A DNA stretch of 64,000 nt, from NCBI RefSeq assembly GCF_029625335.1, contig NZ_CP121111.1, positions 930,001-994,000 of the forward strand, given 5' to 3'. Source of the stretch: Flavobacterium nitratireducens (GTDB lineage Bacteria > Bacteroidota > Bacteroidia > Flavobacteriales > Flavobacteriaceae). Below, in pieces: positions 26,962 through 35,146 of the stretch; position 1 is the first letter of the stretch; each line of letters opens with the position of its first letter. The notes beneath the pieces are model-generated. The model was not told where the DNA came from. It did not search any database and was given only the letters and a program-made list of their open reading frames with translations. A program made the translations under genes and the position numbers.

Positions 26962-28890
26962 ATGCATTTTAAACATCCTGAAAACTTATACTTTCTCTTT
27001 TTATTGATTGTACCTATTTTGATTCATTTATTTCAATTCAGAAAGTTTAAAAAGGAATATTTTACTAATGTTCGGTTCTTAAAATCCATTTCTATTCAAA
27101 CCCGAAAAAGTTCTAAACTTAAAAAATGGTTGTTGCTTGTCACTCGTTTGTTAGTACTGTTTTGTGTTATTATGGCTTTTGCCCAACCTTTTTTTGATGC
27201 TAAAGAAGCAAATAATCGTTCCAATGAAATGTACATTATTCTGGATAATTCTTTCAGCATGCAAGCCAAAGGAAAAAAAGGTGAATTACTAAAAAGAGCT
27301 GTTCAAGAATTACTGGAAGAAACGCCCGAAAACAAAAATTTCTCGTTATTAACCAATACCGAAAGTTATTGGAATACCGATATTAAATCCATTAGAAGCA
27401 CGCTGCAAAATTTAAAATACTCTGCAATTCCTTTTGACCTAAATGCCATTTTAGCCCGAATCAATGCGCATCTATCTGCTAGCAAAAAAGATATCATAAT
27501 CATTACGGATGCTGTAGGATTGAATGCTAAACAACTTCAAAACTTTCCAAAGGAAGATCTAAGTTATTTTATTATTCCAAAGGCAGAGCAACTCAATAAT
27601 GTGTCAATTGATAGTGTTTATATTGATGAAACCACCGAAGATTTCTACAACATCAACGTCAATTTATCCCGTTTTGGTACAGACATCAAATCGGTTCCAA
27701 TAGCGATTTACAATCAAAACAAACTGATTGCAAAAACCGTAAGCAATCTAGAAACAGCTAAAAAATCATTGCATTTTAGTATCCCTAAACAAGCTTTTCA
27801 TGGTTATGTTTCCATCTCGGATAACAGTTTGGCTTACGACAATACTTTTTATTTTAGTATTTCAAAAACTCAAAAGACTTCTGTTATCAGCATTGGCGAA
27901 AGCCAAAAAAGCAACTTTTTACAACGTATTTATACGAATGACGAATTTAATTATAGCAATTCGGAATTAGCCAGTTTGGATTATAACAACCTTGAAAAAC
28001 AAGATGTAATTGTTTTAAACGAATTAGACGAAATCCCTCAAGCATTACAATTAACCTTAAAAGATTTTGTTCAAAAAGGCGGCAATCTTGTACTTATTCC
28101 TTCGGCTAAAAGCAATGTTGCATCACTGAATACTTTCTTGGTAAATTTTGGAAACATCCAATTCAAATCACTTGAAATAGCGAACAAACTAATTAGCAAG
28201 ATTAATTTTAATCATCCTTTGTTCACTGGGGTTTTCGAAAATACAATTTCTAATTTTCAATACCCAATGACAAAAGCTTCCTTTAGTATTGTAAGTTCTA
28301 GCTCGGCGGCATTATTATATGAAAATCAAACTGCTTTTCTAGCTGGATTATTAAATCCCGTTTCGACCGTTTATGTATTTTCGGCTCCTATAAATACTGA
28401 AAACTCTAACTTTCAACAATCGCCATTAATTGTTCCTACTTTTTACAAAATGGCACAATCAAATCAAAATAATGGTATCAATGCACTGACAATTGGAAAA
28501 AGCAATCCTTTTATTGTAAGCACATCACTTTCAAAAGATGGTATTTTAGAAATAAAAAATGCAAACGAACAATTCATCCCAATTCAGCAAATTATGAATT
28601 CTAAGGTCAAATTGACTTTTAATGATTTGCCTAAGGAAGCCGGAAATTTTGAAATAATAAACCAAAAACAATGGATAGAAAACATTAGTTTTAATTACAG
28701 CCGAAGCGAAAGTAACCTGAACCAATTAGATGACAATTTACTATCTAATTACTCCACTTCAGATACAATAGAAAGTATTTTTCATAGTATACAAAGCGAT
28801 AGAATGGATAATCAACTTTGGAAATGGTTTGTTATCTTTGCACTGCTCTTTCTGCTATGCGAAATGGCAATTATAAAATTCCTGAAATAA
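26962..28890 (+). CDS. BatA/vWA-domain membrane protein
   Basis: The 642-residue protein has an N-terminal BatA domain (PF07584; MHFKHPENLYFLFLLIVPIL then FQFRKFKKEYFTNVRFLKSI) and a second helix (LLVLFCVIMAFAQPFF). A vWA-like domain follows, with the MIDAS-type start YIILDNSFSMQAKG (DxSxS). A long beta-rich region and a final transmembrane helix (about 617-638) complete it. Similar proteins occur throughout Flavobacteriia next to dihydroorotase, and a role as an envelope scaffold is inference. It precedes the dihydroorotase-like gene by 15 bp. Confidence 0.83.
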   Translation: MHFKHPENLYFLFLLIVPILIHLFQFRKFKKEYFTNVRFLKSISIQTRKSSKLKKWLLLVTRLLVLFCVIMAFAQPFFDAKEANNRSNEMYIILDNSFSMQAKGKKGELLKRAVQELLEETPENKNFSLLTNTESYWNTDIKSIRSTLQNLKYSAIPFDLNAILARINAHLSASKKDIIIITDAVGLNAKQLQNFPKEDLSYFIIPKAEQLNNVSIDSVYIDETTEDFYNINVNLSRFGTDIKSVPIAIYNQNKLIAKTVSNLETAKKSLHFSIPKQAFHGYVSISDNSLAYDNTFYFSISKTQKTSVISIGESQKSNFLQRIYTNDEFNYSNSELASLDYNNLEKQDVIVLNELDEIPQALQLTLKDFVQKGGNLVLIPSAKSNVASLNTFLVNFGNIQFKSLEIANKLISKINFNHPLFTGVFENTISNFQYPMTKASFSIVSSSSAALLYENQTAFLAGLLNPVSTVYVFSAPINTENSNFQQSPLIVPTFYKMAQSNQNNGINALTIGKSNPFIVSTSLSKDGILEIKNANEQFIPIQQIMNSKVKLTFNDLPKEAGNFEIINQKQWIENISFNYSRSESNLNQLDDNLLSNYSTSDTIESIFHSIQSDRMDNQLWKWFVIFALLFLLCEMAIIKFLK

Positions 28891-28905
28891 AAATATATTC
28901 TACTT

Positions 28906-30159
28906 ATGAAATTCATTATCCGAAACGCCAAAATTATCGACCCACAAAGTCCTTTTCACAATCAAACGGTAGATATTTTAATAGCAGATGGATTCATTGA
29001 AAAAATGGGTGCTAACTTAGCCAATCCCGATACAGCAGAAGAAGTAAAACTAGACAATCTTCATGTTTCACAAGGCTGGTTTGACAGCAGTGTTTGTTTA
29101 GGTGAACCGGGTTTTGAAGATCGGGAAACTATTGTAAACGGTCTGGAAGTTGCAGCAAAAAGTGGATTTACAGGCATTGCTTTGCAACCTAATTCTTTCC
29201 CTATAATCGACAATCAATCGCATATCAATTTTGTAAAAAGCAAAGCTATCGGACAAGCTACTGAACTTTTCCCAATTGGCGCTTTGACTAAAAATGCTGA
29301 AGGAAAAGATATGGCTGAATTGTATGATATGAAACAAGCCGGAGCTATTGCTTTTGGTGATTACAATCGTAGTTTAGAAAATGCCAATTTGCTAAAAATA
29401 GCCTTGCAATACACTCAGGATTTTGACGGCGTAGTCATTGCATTTGCACAGGAAGAAAAAATTAAAGGAAACGGTGTTGTGAATGAAGGAATCGTTTCGA
29501 CTCGTTTAGGATTAAAAGGAATTCCCAATTTAGCCGAAGAATTACAAATAGCCCGCAATTTATTTTTACTGGAATATACCAGTGGAAAAATGCATATCCC
29601 AACCGTTTCCACAGCAAAATCAGTAGCTTTAATTAAAGAAGCGAAAGCCAAAGGATTAAATGTAAGTTGTAGCGTGAGTGTACATCATTTAACGATGACA
29701 GATGAAAAATTAGACAATTTTGATACCCGCTATAAAGTAGCTCCACCCATAAGAACTGAAGAAGATCGCCTAGCTTTATTGGCTGGTGTTTTAGACAACA
29801 CTATTGATGTTATCACTTCTGACCATAATCCAATAGACATCGAGCACAAGAAAATGGAATTTGATTTGGCTAAAAACGGAACTATCGGTTTAGAAACTGC
29901 TTTTGGTGCTTTGACACAGGTTTTACCTTTAGAAAAAATAATTGAAAAGCTAACCGCTGCAAAAAGTCTTTTTGGAATTGAAAACTCATCAATCAAAGAA
30001 GGTATAAAAGCAAATATCACTTTATTCAATCCAGAAGGAACAAGCGTTTTCACTAAAGCTTCTATTTTATCTAAATCTAAAAACTCAGCATTTTTAGGCA
30101 TGGAACTTAAAGGAAAAGCATACGGAATTGTTAACCAAGGAAAATTAATACTTAACTAA
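28906..30159 (+). CDS. pyrC: Dihydroorotase-like amidohydrolase lacking the HxH motif
   Basis: The 417-residue protein has the dihydroorotase/allantoinase TIM-barrel layout: metal-site strand region after LDNLHVSQGWFDSS, GFTGIALQPNS, GLKGIPNLAEELQIARN and the catalytic-Asp motif TSDHNPID. The normal HxHLREPG is SVCLGEPG, so both zinc-binding histidines are absent. Such forms exist as non-catalytic partners of aspartate transcarbamoylase (PyrC'-like). In Flavobacteriia this type is annotated as dihydroorotase, and whether it is active is open. It is co-transcribed with the BatA gene and two small downstream genes. Confidence 0.82.
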   Translation: MKFIIRNAKIIDPQSPFHNQTVDILIADGFIEKMGANLANPDTAEEVKLDNLHVSQGWFDSSVCLGEPGFEDRETIVNGLEVAAKSGFTGIALQPNSFPIIDNQSHINFVKSKAIGQATELFPIGALTKNAEGKDMAELYDMKQAGAIAFGDYNRSLENANLLKIALQYTQDFDGVVIAFAQEEKIKGNGVVNEGIVSTRLGLKGIPNLAEELQIARNLFLLEYTSGKMHIPTVSTAKSVALIKEAKAKGLNVSCSVSVHHLTMTDEKLDNFDTRYKVAPPIRTEEDRLALLAGVLDNTIDVITSDHNPIDIEHKKMEFDLAKNGTIGLETAFGALTQVLPLEKIIEKLTAAKSLFGIENSSIKEGIKANITLFNPEGTSVFTKASILSKSKNSAFLGMELKGKAYGIVNQGKLILN

Positions 30160-30169
30160 TTATAGAATC

Positions 30170-30490
30170 ATGACTTTAGATAAAGAAGGTAAAAACATAG
30201 CAATAGTTAGTTATTTCACCATCATAGGAGCTGTAATTGCGCTGTTTATGAACGCTGAAAAGAAAAATCCTTTTGCTTCTTTCCATATACGTCAGGCTTT
30301 AGGAATCTTTTTATCGTTTTTCCTAATTGGGTATTTCATTGGATATTTCGACAGCTGGACCATTTCTTCCGCTTTTTATTTATTTTATTTTATCCTTTGG
30401 ATATACGGTTTTTTAGGAGCTTTGCAAGGACAAACGAAAGCGATTCCAATTTTAGGAGAACAATTTCAAAAAATATTTAAAAACGTTTAA
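30170..30490 (+). CDS. Small membrane protein (DUF4870/Tic20-like)
   Basis: The 106 residues carry a short soluble start with KEGKNIAIVSYFTIIGAV, three hydrophobic helices, and the motif NPFASFHIRQALGIF between the first two. F-x-x-xH-xRQ is the hallmark of DUF4870/Tic20-like proteins. It is 10 bp after the dihydroorotase gene and 8 bp before the esterase gene, clearly in one operon. Function is unknown. Confidence 0.8.
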   Translation: MTLDKEGKNIAIVSYFTIIGAVIALFMNAEKKNPFASFHIRQALGIFLSFFLIGYFIGYFDSWTISSAFYLFYFILWIYGFLGALQGQTKAIPILGEQFQKIFKNV

Positions 30491-30498
30491 TTCAAAAC

Positions 30499-31146
30499 AT
30501 GAATTTATCCTTAGAATACCTCATCAGAGAACCTAAAATAAAATTAGACAAGAATCCATTATTACTACTGTTACACGGTTACGGCAGCAATGAAGCCGAC
30601 TTATTCTCCTTTGCTTCCGAATTACCTGAAGAATATTACGTAATCTCAGCCCGTGCTCCTTATGATTTACAATACGGAAGCTACGCTTGGTACGCCATCA
30701 ATTTTGATGCCAATGAAAATAAATTCTCCGACCATGAACAGGCCAAAAAATCAAGAGATTTAATCGCTAAATTTATCGAAGAATTAATTGCAAAATACCC
30801 TATTGACGAAAAGAAAATCACCTTGTTAGGATTCAGTCAAGGGGCTATTTTGAGTAATGCTATCGCTCTTTCACACCCAGATAAAGTGCAAAAAGTAATT
30901 GCTTTAAGCGGCTACATTAGCGAACCTATTTTTGAAGAAAATTATAAAAACAATGATTTCTCTAATTTGAAAGTTTTTGCCGCTCACGGAACCGTTGATC
31001 AAGTAATTCCTGTAGAATGGGCTCGAAGAACAAAACCTTTCTTAAGTGGGTTAGGAATTGATTCTATGTACAATGAATACCCAATAGGACATGGGGTTTC
31101 TCCTCAAGTTTTCAATGATTTCAAAAATTGGTTGATTAAAGAGTAA
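30499..31146 (+). CDS. Phospholipase/carboxylesterase family alpha/beta hydrolase
   Basis: The 215-residue esterase (Abhydrolase_2, PF02230) hydrolyses short acyl esters in the cytoplasm. It has the oxyanion region LLLLHGYGSNEADLF, nucleophile elbow GFSQG (Ser at about 113), Asp in AHGTVDQVIPVEWA and His in YPIGHGVSP, forming a complete catalytic triad. It is the last gene of the run that starts with the BatA gene and is followed by a strong terminator. Confidence 0.9.
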   Translation: MNLSLEYLIREPKIKLDKNPLLLLLHGYGSNEADLFSFASELPEEYYVISARAPYDLQYGSYAWYAINFDANENKFSDHEQAKKSRDLIAKFIEELIAKYPIDEKKITLLGFSQGAILSNAIALSHPDKVQKVIALSGYISEPIFEENYKNNDFSNLKVFAAHGTVDQVIPVEWARRTKPFLSGLGIDSMYNEYPIGHGVSPQVFNDFKNWLIKE

Positions 31147-31162
31147 ACCTACAACTAAATAT

Positions 31163-31204
31163 AAAAAAAGAGGCTGTTTTTATTCAAAACAGCCTCTTTT
31201 TTTT
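31163..31204. terminator. Strong bidirectional terminator
   Basis: Arms AAAAAAAGAGGCTGTTTT and AAAACAGCCTCTTTTTTT pair perfectly around loop TATTC between two convergent genes. Confidence 0.9.
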
Positions 31205-32315
31205 ATTGTTTCTTAGAGTAATTTTTATCTAAATGAACTCTTAACCTAACAGAAGAAGTATAATCAAACATGTCTTTTCCATTGGTGTCTTTTCCAACAA
31301 AAGCAGGTATACCTCTAGGTTCCTTTTCATTGTAAGTGGTAAAAGGATTGTCGTCTACAGGGTCATAAGGATAATATTTACTTAACCCAAAATTAAATCC
31401 ATTAACGATACCTACTTCATTTGTAGGTTTAGTAATTTCGTATCGAGTAGTGTAACCATCACCGTCATCATCTGTATCTAAAAAATCAGGAATTCCATCT
31501 TTATCTGAATCATCTGGATTAACTACTCCAGACGCTAAAGAATAAACATATCCATCCCCATTAATATCCTCTAAATAGGAAGGAACTCCATCATTATCTA
31601 AATCCGATCTACTCACACCATATAATTTAAAACTAAATATAAGTGGTGAATAACTAGGAATTGTTCCTTGACCTGAACCATAATAACCCAATCCTGAAGG
31701 CAAGAACATTACTCCTGATCCAAAACCTGAATGCTCTACAGTACCATCTGATTTAGGAGTTGATGTGCCTATTTTAAATTCAGGAAATACTTCACTCCAT
31801 CCTGTAACCAGTTGATATAAATTTAAAAATGACTGCGGATAAGTAACTTTTTCAAATTCTTTAGTTAGCAATTCAGACGAAGTAGTGGCAGTAGCAGTGG
31901 TACGATATAAGTAATCCCCCTTATAAGCCGCAAGTACACCATCAACATTACAAGGTGAATCACCTGTACCTTCTCTTAAAACTAAATAATATAAAGTATA
32001 AGTAATATCATGCAATTCAACTTCTTTTTTCAATAATTTTGGAAAAGTTGGACTATTTAAGTAGGACATGATTGATTTTTGATTTACAGCATCCGTTATT
32101 TTTTTAAATACTACATCATTATCCGCTAAATTAGCATTGTCCGCATCATCCAAATAATAAGTATCTAAATATTCTTTAATAGCAGTAGAATCCGTTTTAT
32201 ATTGATCGGCATAATCCTTAAGCGGTTCAGGCGTAAAAGAGTTGTCATCTTTAGAACACGAAAATAAAGAGAGGCTTGTAATTATTACAATAAAATAATA
32301 CTTAAATTTGTTCAT
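31203..32315 (-). CDS. FKBP-like lipoprotein with thrombospondin type 3-like repeats
   Basis: The 370-residue protein begins with a lipoprotein signal (SLSLFSCSKDD; lipobox Cys about residue 20). The central part (about 100-235) has FKBP peptidyl-prolyl isomerase-like segments, namely YYLVLREGTGDSP, VLAAYKGDYL, GWSEVFPEFKIG and VMFLPSGLGYYGSG. A run of calcium-type repeats is set near the end of that region (SDLDNDGVPSYLEDINGDG, DDSDKDGIPDFLDTDDDGDG). This mix is typical of exported Bacteroidota lipoproteins. Isomerase activity is not assured from the sequence. It is divergent from the S4-domain gene. Confidence 0.75.
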   Translation of the reverse strand: MNKFKYYFIVIITSLSLFSCSKDDNSFTPEPLKDYADQYKTDSTAIKEYLDTYYLDDADNANLADNDVVFKKITDAVNQKSIMSYLNSPTFPKLLKKEVELHDITYTLYYLVLREGTGDSPCNVDGVLAAYKGDYLYRTTATATTSSELLTKEFEKVTYPQSFLNLYQLVTGWSEVFPEFKIGTSTPKSDGTVEHSGFGSGVMFLPSGLGYYGSGQGTIPSYSPLIFSFKLYGVSRSDLDNDGVPSYLEDINGDGYVYSLASGVVNPDDSDKDGIPDFLDTDDDGDGYTTRYEITKPTNEVGIVNGFNFGLSKYYPYDPVDDNPFTTYNEKEPRGIPAFVGKDTNGKDMFDYTSSVRLRVHLDKNYSKKQ

Positions 32316-32354
32316 TATAGCTGAATTTTAAGTGCGCAAGATACAATATTGATT

Positions 32355-32362
32355 TATTTTTG
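32355..32362 (+). promoter_or_regulatory. -7 promoter element (TATTTTTG) for the S4-domain gene
   Basis: Exact TAnnTTTG match 31 bp before the chosen ATG at 32394. It also lies downstream of an alternative upstream start, which supports the shorter protein. Confidence 0.5.
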
Positions 32363-32393
32363 TAAACTATTTAACTCTGATTTTAGAAATTTT

Positions 32394-32798
32394 ATGCGAA
32401 TAGATAAATATTTATGGTGTGTCCGATATTACAAAACCAGAAATATGGTTACGGAGGCCTGTAAAAAAAATCACATCACTGTAAATGGTGTCGTAGCCAA
32501 ACCTTCGAAAGAAGTTTTTCCTACTGACAAAATCACTTTTAGAAAAGACCAAATCACTCAAACCATAACTGTTTTAGATATCCCAGAAAATCGTGTTGGT
32601 GCAAAATTAGTAGACATCTACAGAAGAAATGATACTTCACCAGAAGTATATCAACATCTGGAATTATTAAAACTTTCTAAAGAACATTATCGAAAAAGTG
32701 GTACAGGTCGTCCTACTAAAAAAGATCGTAGAGATATTGATGATTATGGAAACGAAATTCACGAAGACGAAGAAGATGATTTAAATTCCAATTTTTAA
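32394..32798 (+). CDS. hslR: S4-domain RNA-binding protein (heat shock protein 15 family)
   Basis: HslR-type proteins bind stalled 50S subunits carrying nascent chains. The 134-residue product starts MRIDKYLWCVRYYKTRNM, the classic S4 beginning, with HITVNGVVAKPSKEV as the second S4 half and a charged tail (KKDRRDIDDYGNEIHEDEED). I rejected the in-frame start at 32349 because it precedes the promoter -7 element and adds an atypical leader. Confidence 0.9.
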   Translation: MRIDKYLWCVRYYKTRNMVTEACKKNHITVNGVVAKPSKEVFPTDKITFRKDQITQTITVLDIPENRVGAKLVDIYRRNDTSPEVYQHLELLKLSKEHYRKSGTGRPTKKDRRDIDDYGNEIHEDEEDDLNSNF

Positions 32799-32824
32799 AA
32801 AATTCCAAATTTCAACTTTAATAT

Positions 32825-32857
32825 TTTATCCCCAAAATTTTGAAATCGGGGATTTTC
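32825..32857 (+). terminator. Terminator after hslR
   Basis: ATCCCC (32828) and GGGGAT (32848) pair around a 14-nt AT-rich loop that can extend the stem. TTTTCTTA follows. Confidence 0.6.
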
Positions 32858-32900
32858 TTATTGGAATTTAAATTTAGTTATATTAGCAAAAAAACAAATT

Positions 32901-33401
32901 ATGAGCAAAAATATCATTCTAACCGACCAAGAAATCAAACACAAAACAAAACGTATTGCTTACCAAATCTACGAAACATTTATAGATGAGGAAGAAGTAG
33001 TTTTGGCAGGTATCGCATCCAAAGGATATGTATTTGCTGAAAAAATTGCTTCCGAACTAAAATCAATCTCTGACCTTAAAATAATTTTATGTGAAGTTCA
33101 TGTTGATAAACTAAATCCGCAATTGGCTATACAAACCTCTATTTCAGCAGAAGAATACGCAAATAAAGGTTTAATTCTTATTGATGATGTATTGAATTCA
33201 GGCACCACCCTAATCTATGCGGTAAAACACTTTTTGGATGTGCCTTTAAAAAAATTCAAAACAGCCGTTTTAGTCGATCGCAATCATAAAAAATACCCAG
33301 TAAAAGCCGATTTCAAAGGAATTTCCCTTTCTACTTCCTTATTAGAACATGTACAAGTCGAATTTGATTTAGACGGTAATAGTAATGCATGGTTAAGCTA
33401 A
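32901..33401 (+). CDS. Phosphoribosyltransferase family protein (PyrR-like)
   Basis: The 166-residue type I phosphoribosyltransferase has the PRPP loop GLILIDDVLNSGTTLIYAV (VLIDDVxxSGxT), an N-terminal PyrR-like stretch (EIKHKTKRIAYQIYETF) and the flexible-loop region DKLNPQL. In other bacteria PyrR is a pyrimidine operon regulator with uracil phosphoribosyltransferase activity. Here no pyr operon is adjacent, so a simple enzymatic role is as likely. A -7-like TATATTAG, the same variant as upstream of parE, lies 30 bp before the ATG. Its 3' end overlaps aroK by 9 bp. Confidence 0.85.
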   Translation: MSKNIILTDQEIKHKTKRIAYQIYETFIDEEEVVLAGIASKGYVFAEKIASELKSISDLKIILCEVHVDKLNPQLAIQTSISAEEYANKGLILIDDVLNSGTTLIYAVKHFLDVPLKKFKTAVLVDRNHKKYPVKADFKGISLSTSLLEHVQVEFDLDGNSNAWLS

Positions 33402-33911
33402 AATGGATAAAATTTCTTGAACCGTTTGTTCTATAGTTTGTTTATCAACCGCCACAGCATATTGCGCCTGATTATAATAAAAACTTCTTTCAAATAAATG
33501 AGTAGCAATAAACTCTTTCATCTCCTCATCGTTTTTGTTGGCGATAAGGGGTCTATTGCTCTTATTTGAAGACAATCTATTTACTAAAGTTTCTATCGAA
33601 GCTTTCAAATAAATAGAAACGATATCTTCTCTTTTGAGTAATTCATGATTATTTGCATAACATGGTGTTCCTCCTCCTAAACCAATAATTATAGGTTCTG
33701 AGAAATTCAACAATTCCACAAAACATTCATGTTCTAATTTCCTGAAATAGATTTCGCCTTTTTCGGCAAATATTGTTTTAATAGGCGAATTCACCTTTTT
33801 TTCGATAAAATCATCCAAATCAATAAAAGGCATTTCAATCTTTTTTGATAATTCTTTGGCAATTGTAGACTTACCACAACCCATATAACCTAACAGTACA
33901 ATTTTCTTCAT
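33393..33911 (-). CDS. aroK: Shikimate kinase
   Basis: This kinase phosphorylates shikimate in aromatic amino-acid synthesis. The 172-residue P-loop kinase shows Walker A GYMGCGKSTIA, shikimate-binding DLDDFIEKK and FRKLEHE, IIGLGGGTPC (Walker B-like GGG), and the lid with SSNKSNRPLI. Length is normal. It overlaps the convergent phosphoribosyltransferase gene by 9 bp and is read away from the tRNA cluster. Confidence 0.95.
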   Translation of the reverse strand: MKKIVLLGYMGCGKSTIAKELSKKIEMPFIDLDDFIEKKVNSPIKTIFAEKGEIYFRKLEHECFVELLNFSEPIIIGLGGGTPCYANNHELLKREDIVSIYLKASIETLVNRLSSNKSNRPLIANKNDEEMKEFIATHLFERSFYYNQAQYAVAVDKQTIEQTVQEILSILA

Positions 33912-33980
33912 AGAATAAAACCCTATAAATTAAGGCATTAAAATTTATTATTAAAAAAAGACAAATTTATAATAAAAATA

Positions 33981-34013
33981 CTTGGAAAACTTAAAATAAA
34001 GTCCTTATATTTG
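33981..34013 (+). promoter_or_regulatory. Promoter of the tRNA-Lys genes (-33 CTTGG, -7 TATATTTG)
   Basis: TTG at 33982-33984 and a perfect TATATTTG at 34006-34013 are 21 bp apart. Transcription would begin about 18 bp before the first tRNA. This is one of the best promoters in the window. Confidence 0.7.
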
Positions 34014-34038
34014 CACCCGCAATCAGGGAACGATGCAA

Positions 34039-34111
34039 GACTCGATAGCTCAGTTGGTAGAGCACATCACTTTTAATGATGGGGTCCTGGGTTCGAGCCC
34101 CAGTCGGGTCA
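34039..34111 (+). tRNA. tRNA-Lys (anticodon TTT), copy 1
   Basis: The 73-nt sequence folds fully: acceptor GACTCGA with TCGGGTC (one T-G pair), anticodon stem CATCA/TGATG with loop CTTTTAA (anticodon TTT at 34072-34074), T-arm GGTTCGAGCC. CCA is not encoded. It is the first of three tRNAs. Confidence 0.97.
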
Positions 34112-34152
34112 CAAATTAAGTGATTCACTTGAAAAACGTTTTATGATGCATT

Positions 34153-34225
34153 GACTCGATAGCTCAGTTGGTAGAGCACATCACTTTTAATGATGGGGTC
34201 CTGGGTTCGAGCCCCAGTCGGGTCA
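34153..34225 (+). tRNA. tRNA-Lys (anticodon TTT), copy 2
   Basis: Base-for-base identical to the first copy, starting 114 bp later. The 41-bp spacer is unlike the upstream flank, so only the mature tRNA is duplicated. The two copies are probably co-transcribed. Confidence 0.97.
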
Positions 34226-34226
34226 C

Positions 34227-34259
34227 AAAAGGTTAAGTATATTTTACTTAACCTTTTTT
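34227..34259 (+). terminator. Hairpin between tRNA-Lys copy 2 and tRNA-Leu
   Basis: AAAAGGTTAAGTA and TACTTAACCTTTT pair perfectly around TATTT and end in a T run. It resembles a terminator, but only 7 bp separate it from tRNA-Leu, so it may be partial or a processing structure. Confidence 0.6.
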
Positions 34260-34266
34260 ACTTTTA

Positions 34267-34349
34267 GGCCACGTGGAGAAACGGTAGACTCGCCATCTTG
34301 AGGGGGTGGTGCTCGCAAGGGCGTGTGGGTTCAAATCCCACCGTGGTCA
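34267..34349 (+). tRNA. tRNA-Leu (anticodon GAG)
   Basis: An 83-nt class II tRNA. Acceptor GGCCACG pairs with CGTGGTC, the anticodon stem is CCATC/GGTGG with loop TTGAGGG (GAG at 34300-34302), there is a long variable arm (GCTCGCAAGGGCG), and the T-arm is GTGGGTTCAAATCCCAC. It reads CTC/CTT leucine codons. Confidence 0.95.
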
Positions 34350-34565
34350 CTAAAAAAATCAGCTGTTCAATTTTTCAATAAAGGTACTTCCACCAACTCA
34401 TTTTGAACACTCTTTCCTTCGATTTTTATTTAAATTAGCGCACTTCCCCATAACTGGATAGATTACACATACCGTTATATTTTTTATTTCCAAAATATTT
34501 AACAACCAACACAACTTTGTTTATTACATTACGTTATCATTTGTAAATAAAAAATATAATTTATT

Positions 34566-35069
34566 ATGAAAAGCCTCCTACTCTACTCATTACTTCTAAT
34601 CTCATTTGTAGGTTGGACACAAACTGCTGCTGAAAATTATTTTGACCAAGCAATGAAAAAATCAAAAGCAGGCAATACCAAAGGTGCCATTCAAGATTAC
34701 GATAAAGCTATAAAAATTCAACCTGATTTTGTTCCTGCCTATTTGAATAGAAGTATGGAAAAAATCAAAATAAACGATTTACAGGGAGCATTAGTAGATG
34801 TGAACAAAACGCTAGAAATGCATAATGACAATATTTATGCCTATACAACCAGAGCTAATATTTATTACAAACTCAAAGATTACAAATCTTCGTTAAAAGA
34901 TTGCGATTATGCACTTCAATACAACAAAGAAGATTATCTTACATACAACCTTAGAGGACTCACCTATATTCACCTTGGAGAGAAAAAAAAGGCCTGTGCT
35001 GATTTTTCAAAAGCCTTGAAATTAGGCAGTAAAAGCGCTTCTCAAAATCTAAAAACCTATTGCAAATAA
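34566..35069 (+). CDS. Exported TPR protein
   Basis: The 167-residue protein has a signal peptide (cleavage near SFVGWTQ, about residue 19) and three to four TPR units (AMKKSKAGNTKGAIQDYDKA, DLQGALVDVNKTLEMHNDN, YKSSLKDCDYALQYNKEDY, GEKKKACADFSKALKLGSKS). It is expected in the periplasm as a protein-contact module. It stands alone after the tRNA cluster, and a strong hairpin follows. Specific function is unknown. Confidence 0.82.
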   Translation: MKSLLLYSLLLISFVGWTQTAAENYFDQAMKKSKAGNTKGAIQDYDKAIKIQPDFVPAYLNRSMEKIKINDLQGALVDVNKTLEMHNDNIYAYTTRANIYYKLKDYKSSLKDCDYALQYNKEDYLTYNLRGLTYIHLGEKKKACADFSKALKLGSKSASQNLKTYCK

Positions 35070-35086
35070 ACACTTCAAGAGGACAT

Positions 35087-35132
35087 AAAACAACAAACGC
35101 TGTTTCAAAATGAAACAGCGTTTGTTGTTTTT
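35087..35132. terminator. Very strong bidirectional terminator
   Basis: A perfect 21-bp stem, AAAACAACAAACGCTGTTTCA with its complement, closes on a 3-nt AAA loop between convergent genes. Confidence 0.92.
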
Positions 35133-35146
35133 ACAAATACTATCGC

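Noticed and set aside
34039..34225. Duplicated tRNA-Lys as attachment sites of an integrated element
   Set aside because: Only 41 bp lie between the copies and no integrase or cargo is present. It is a simple gene duplication.
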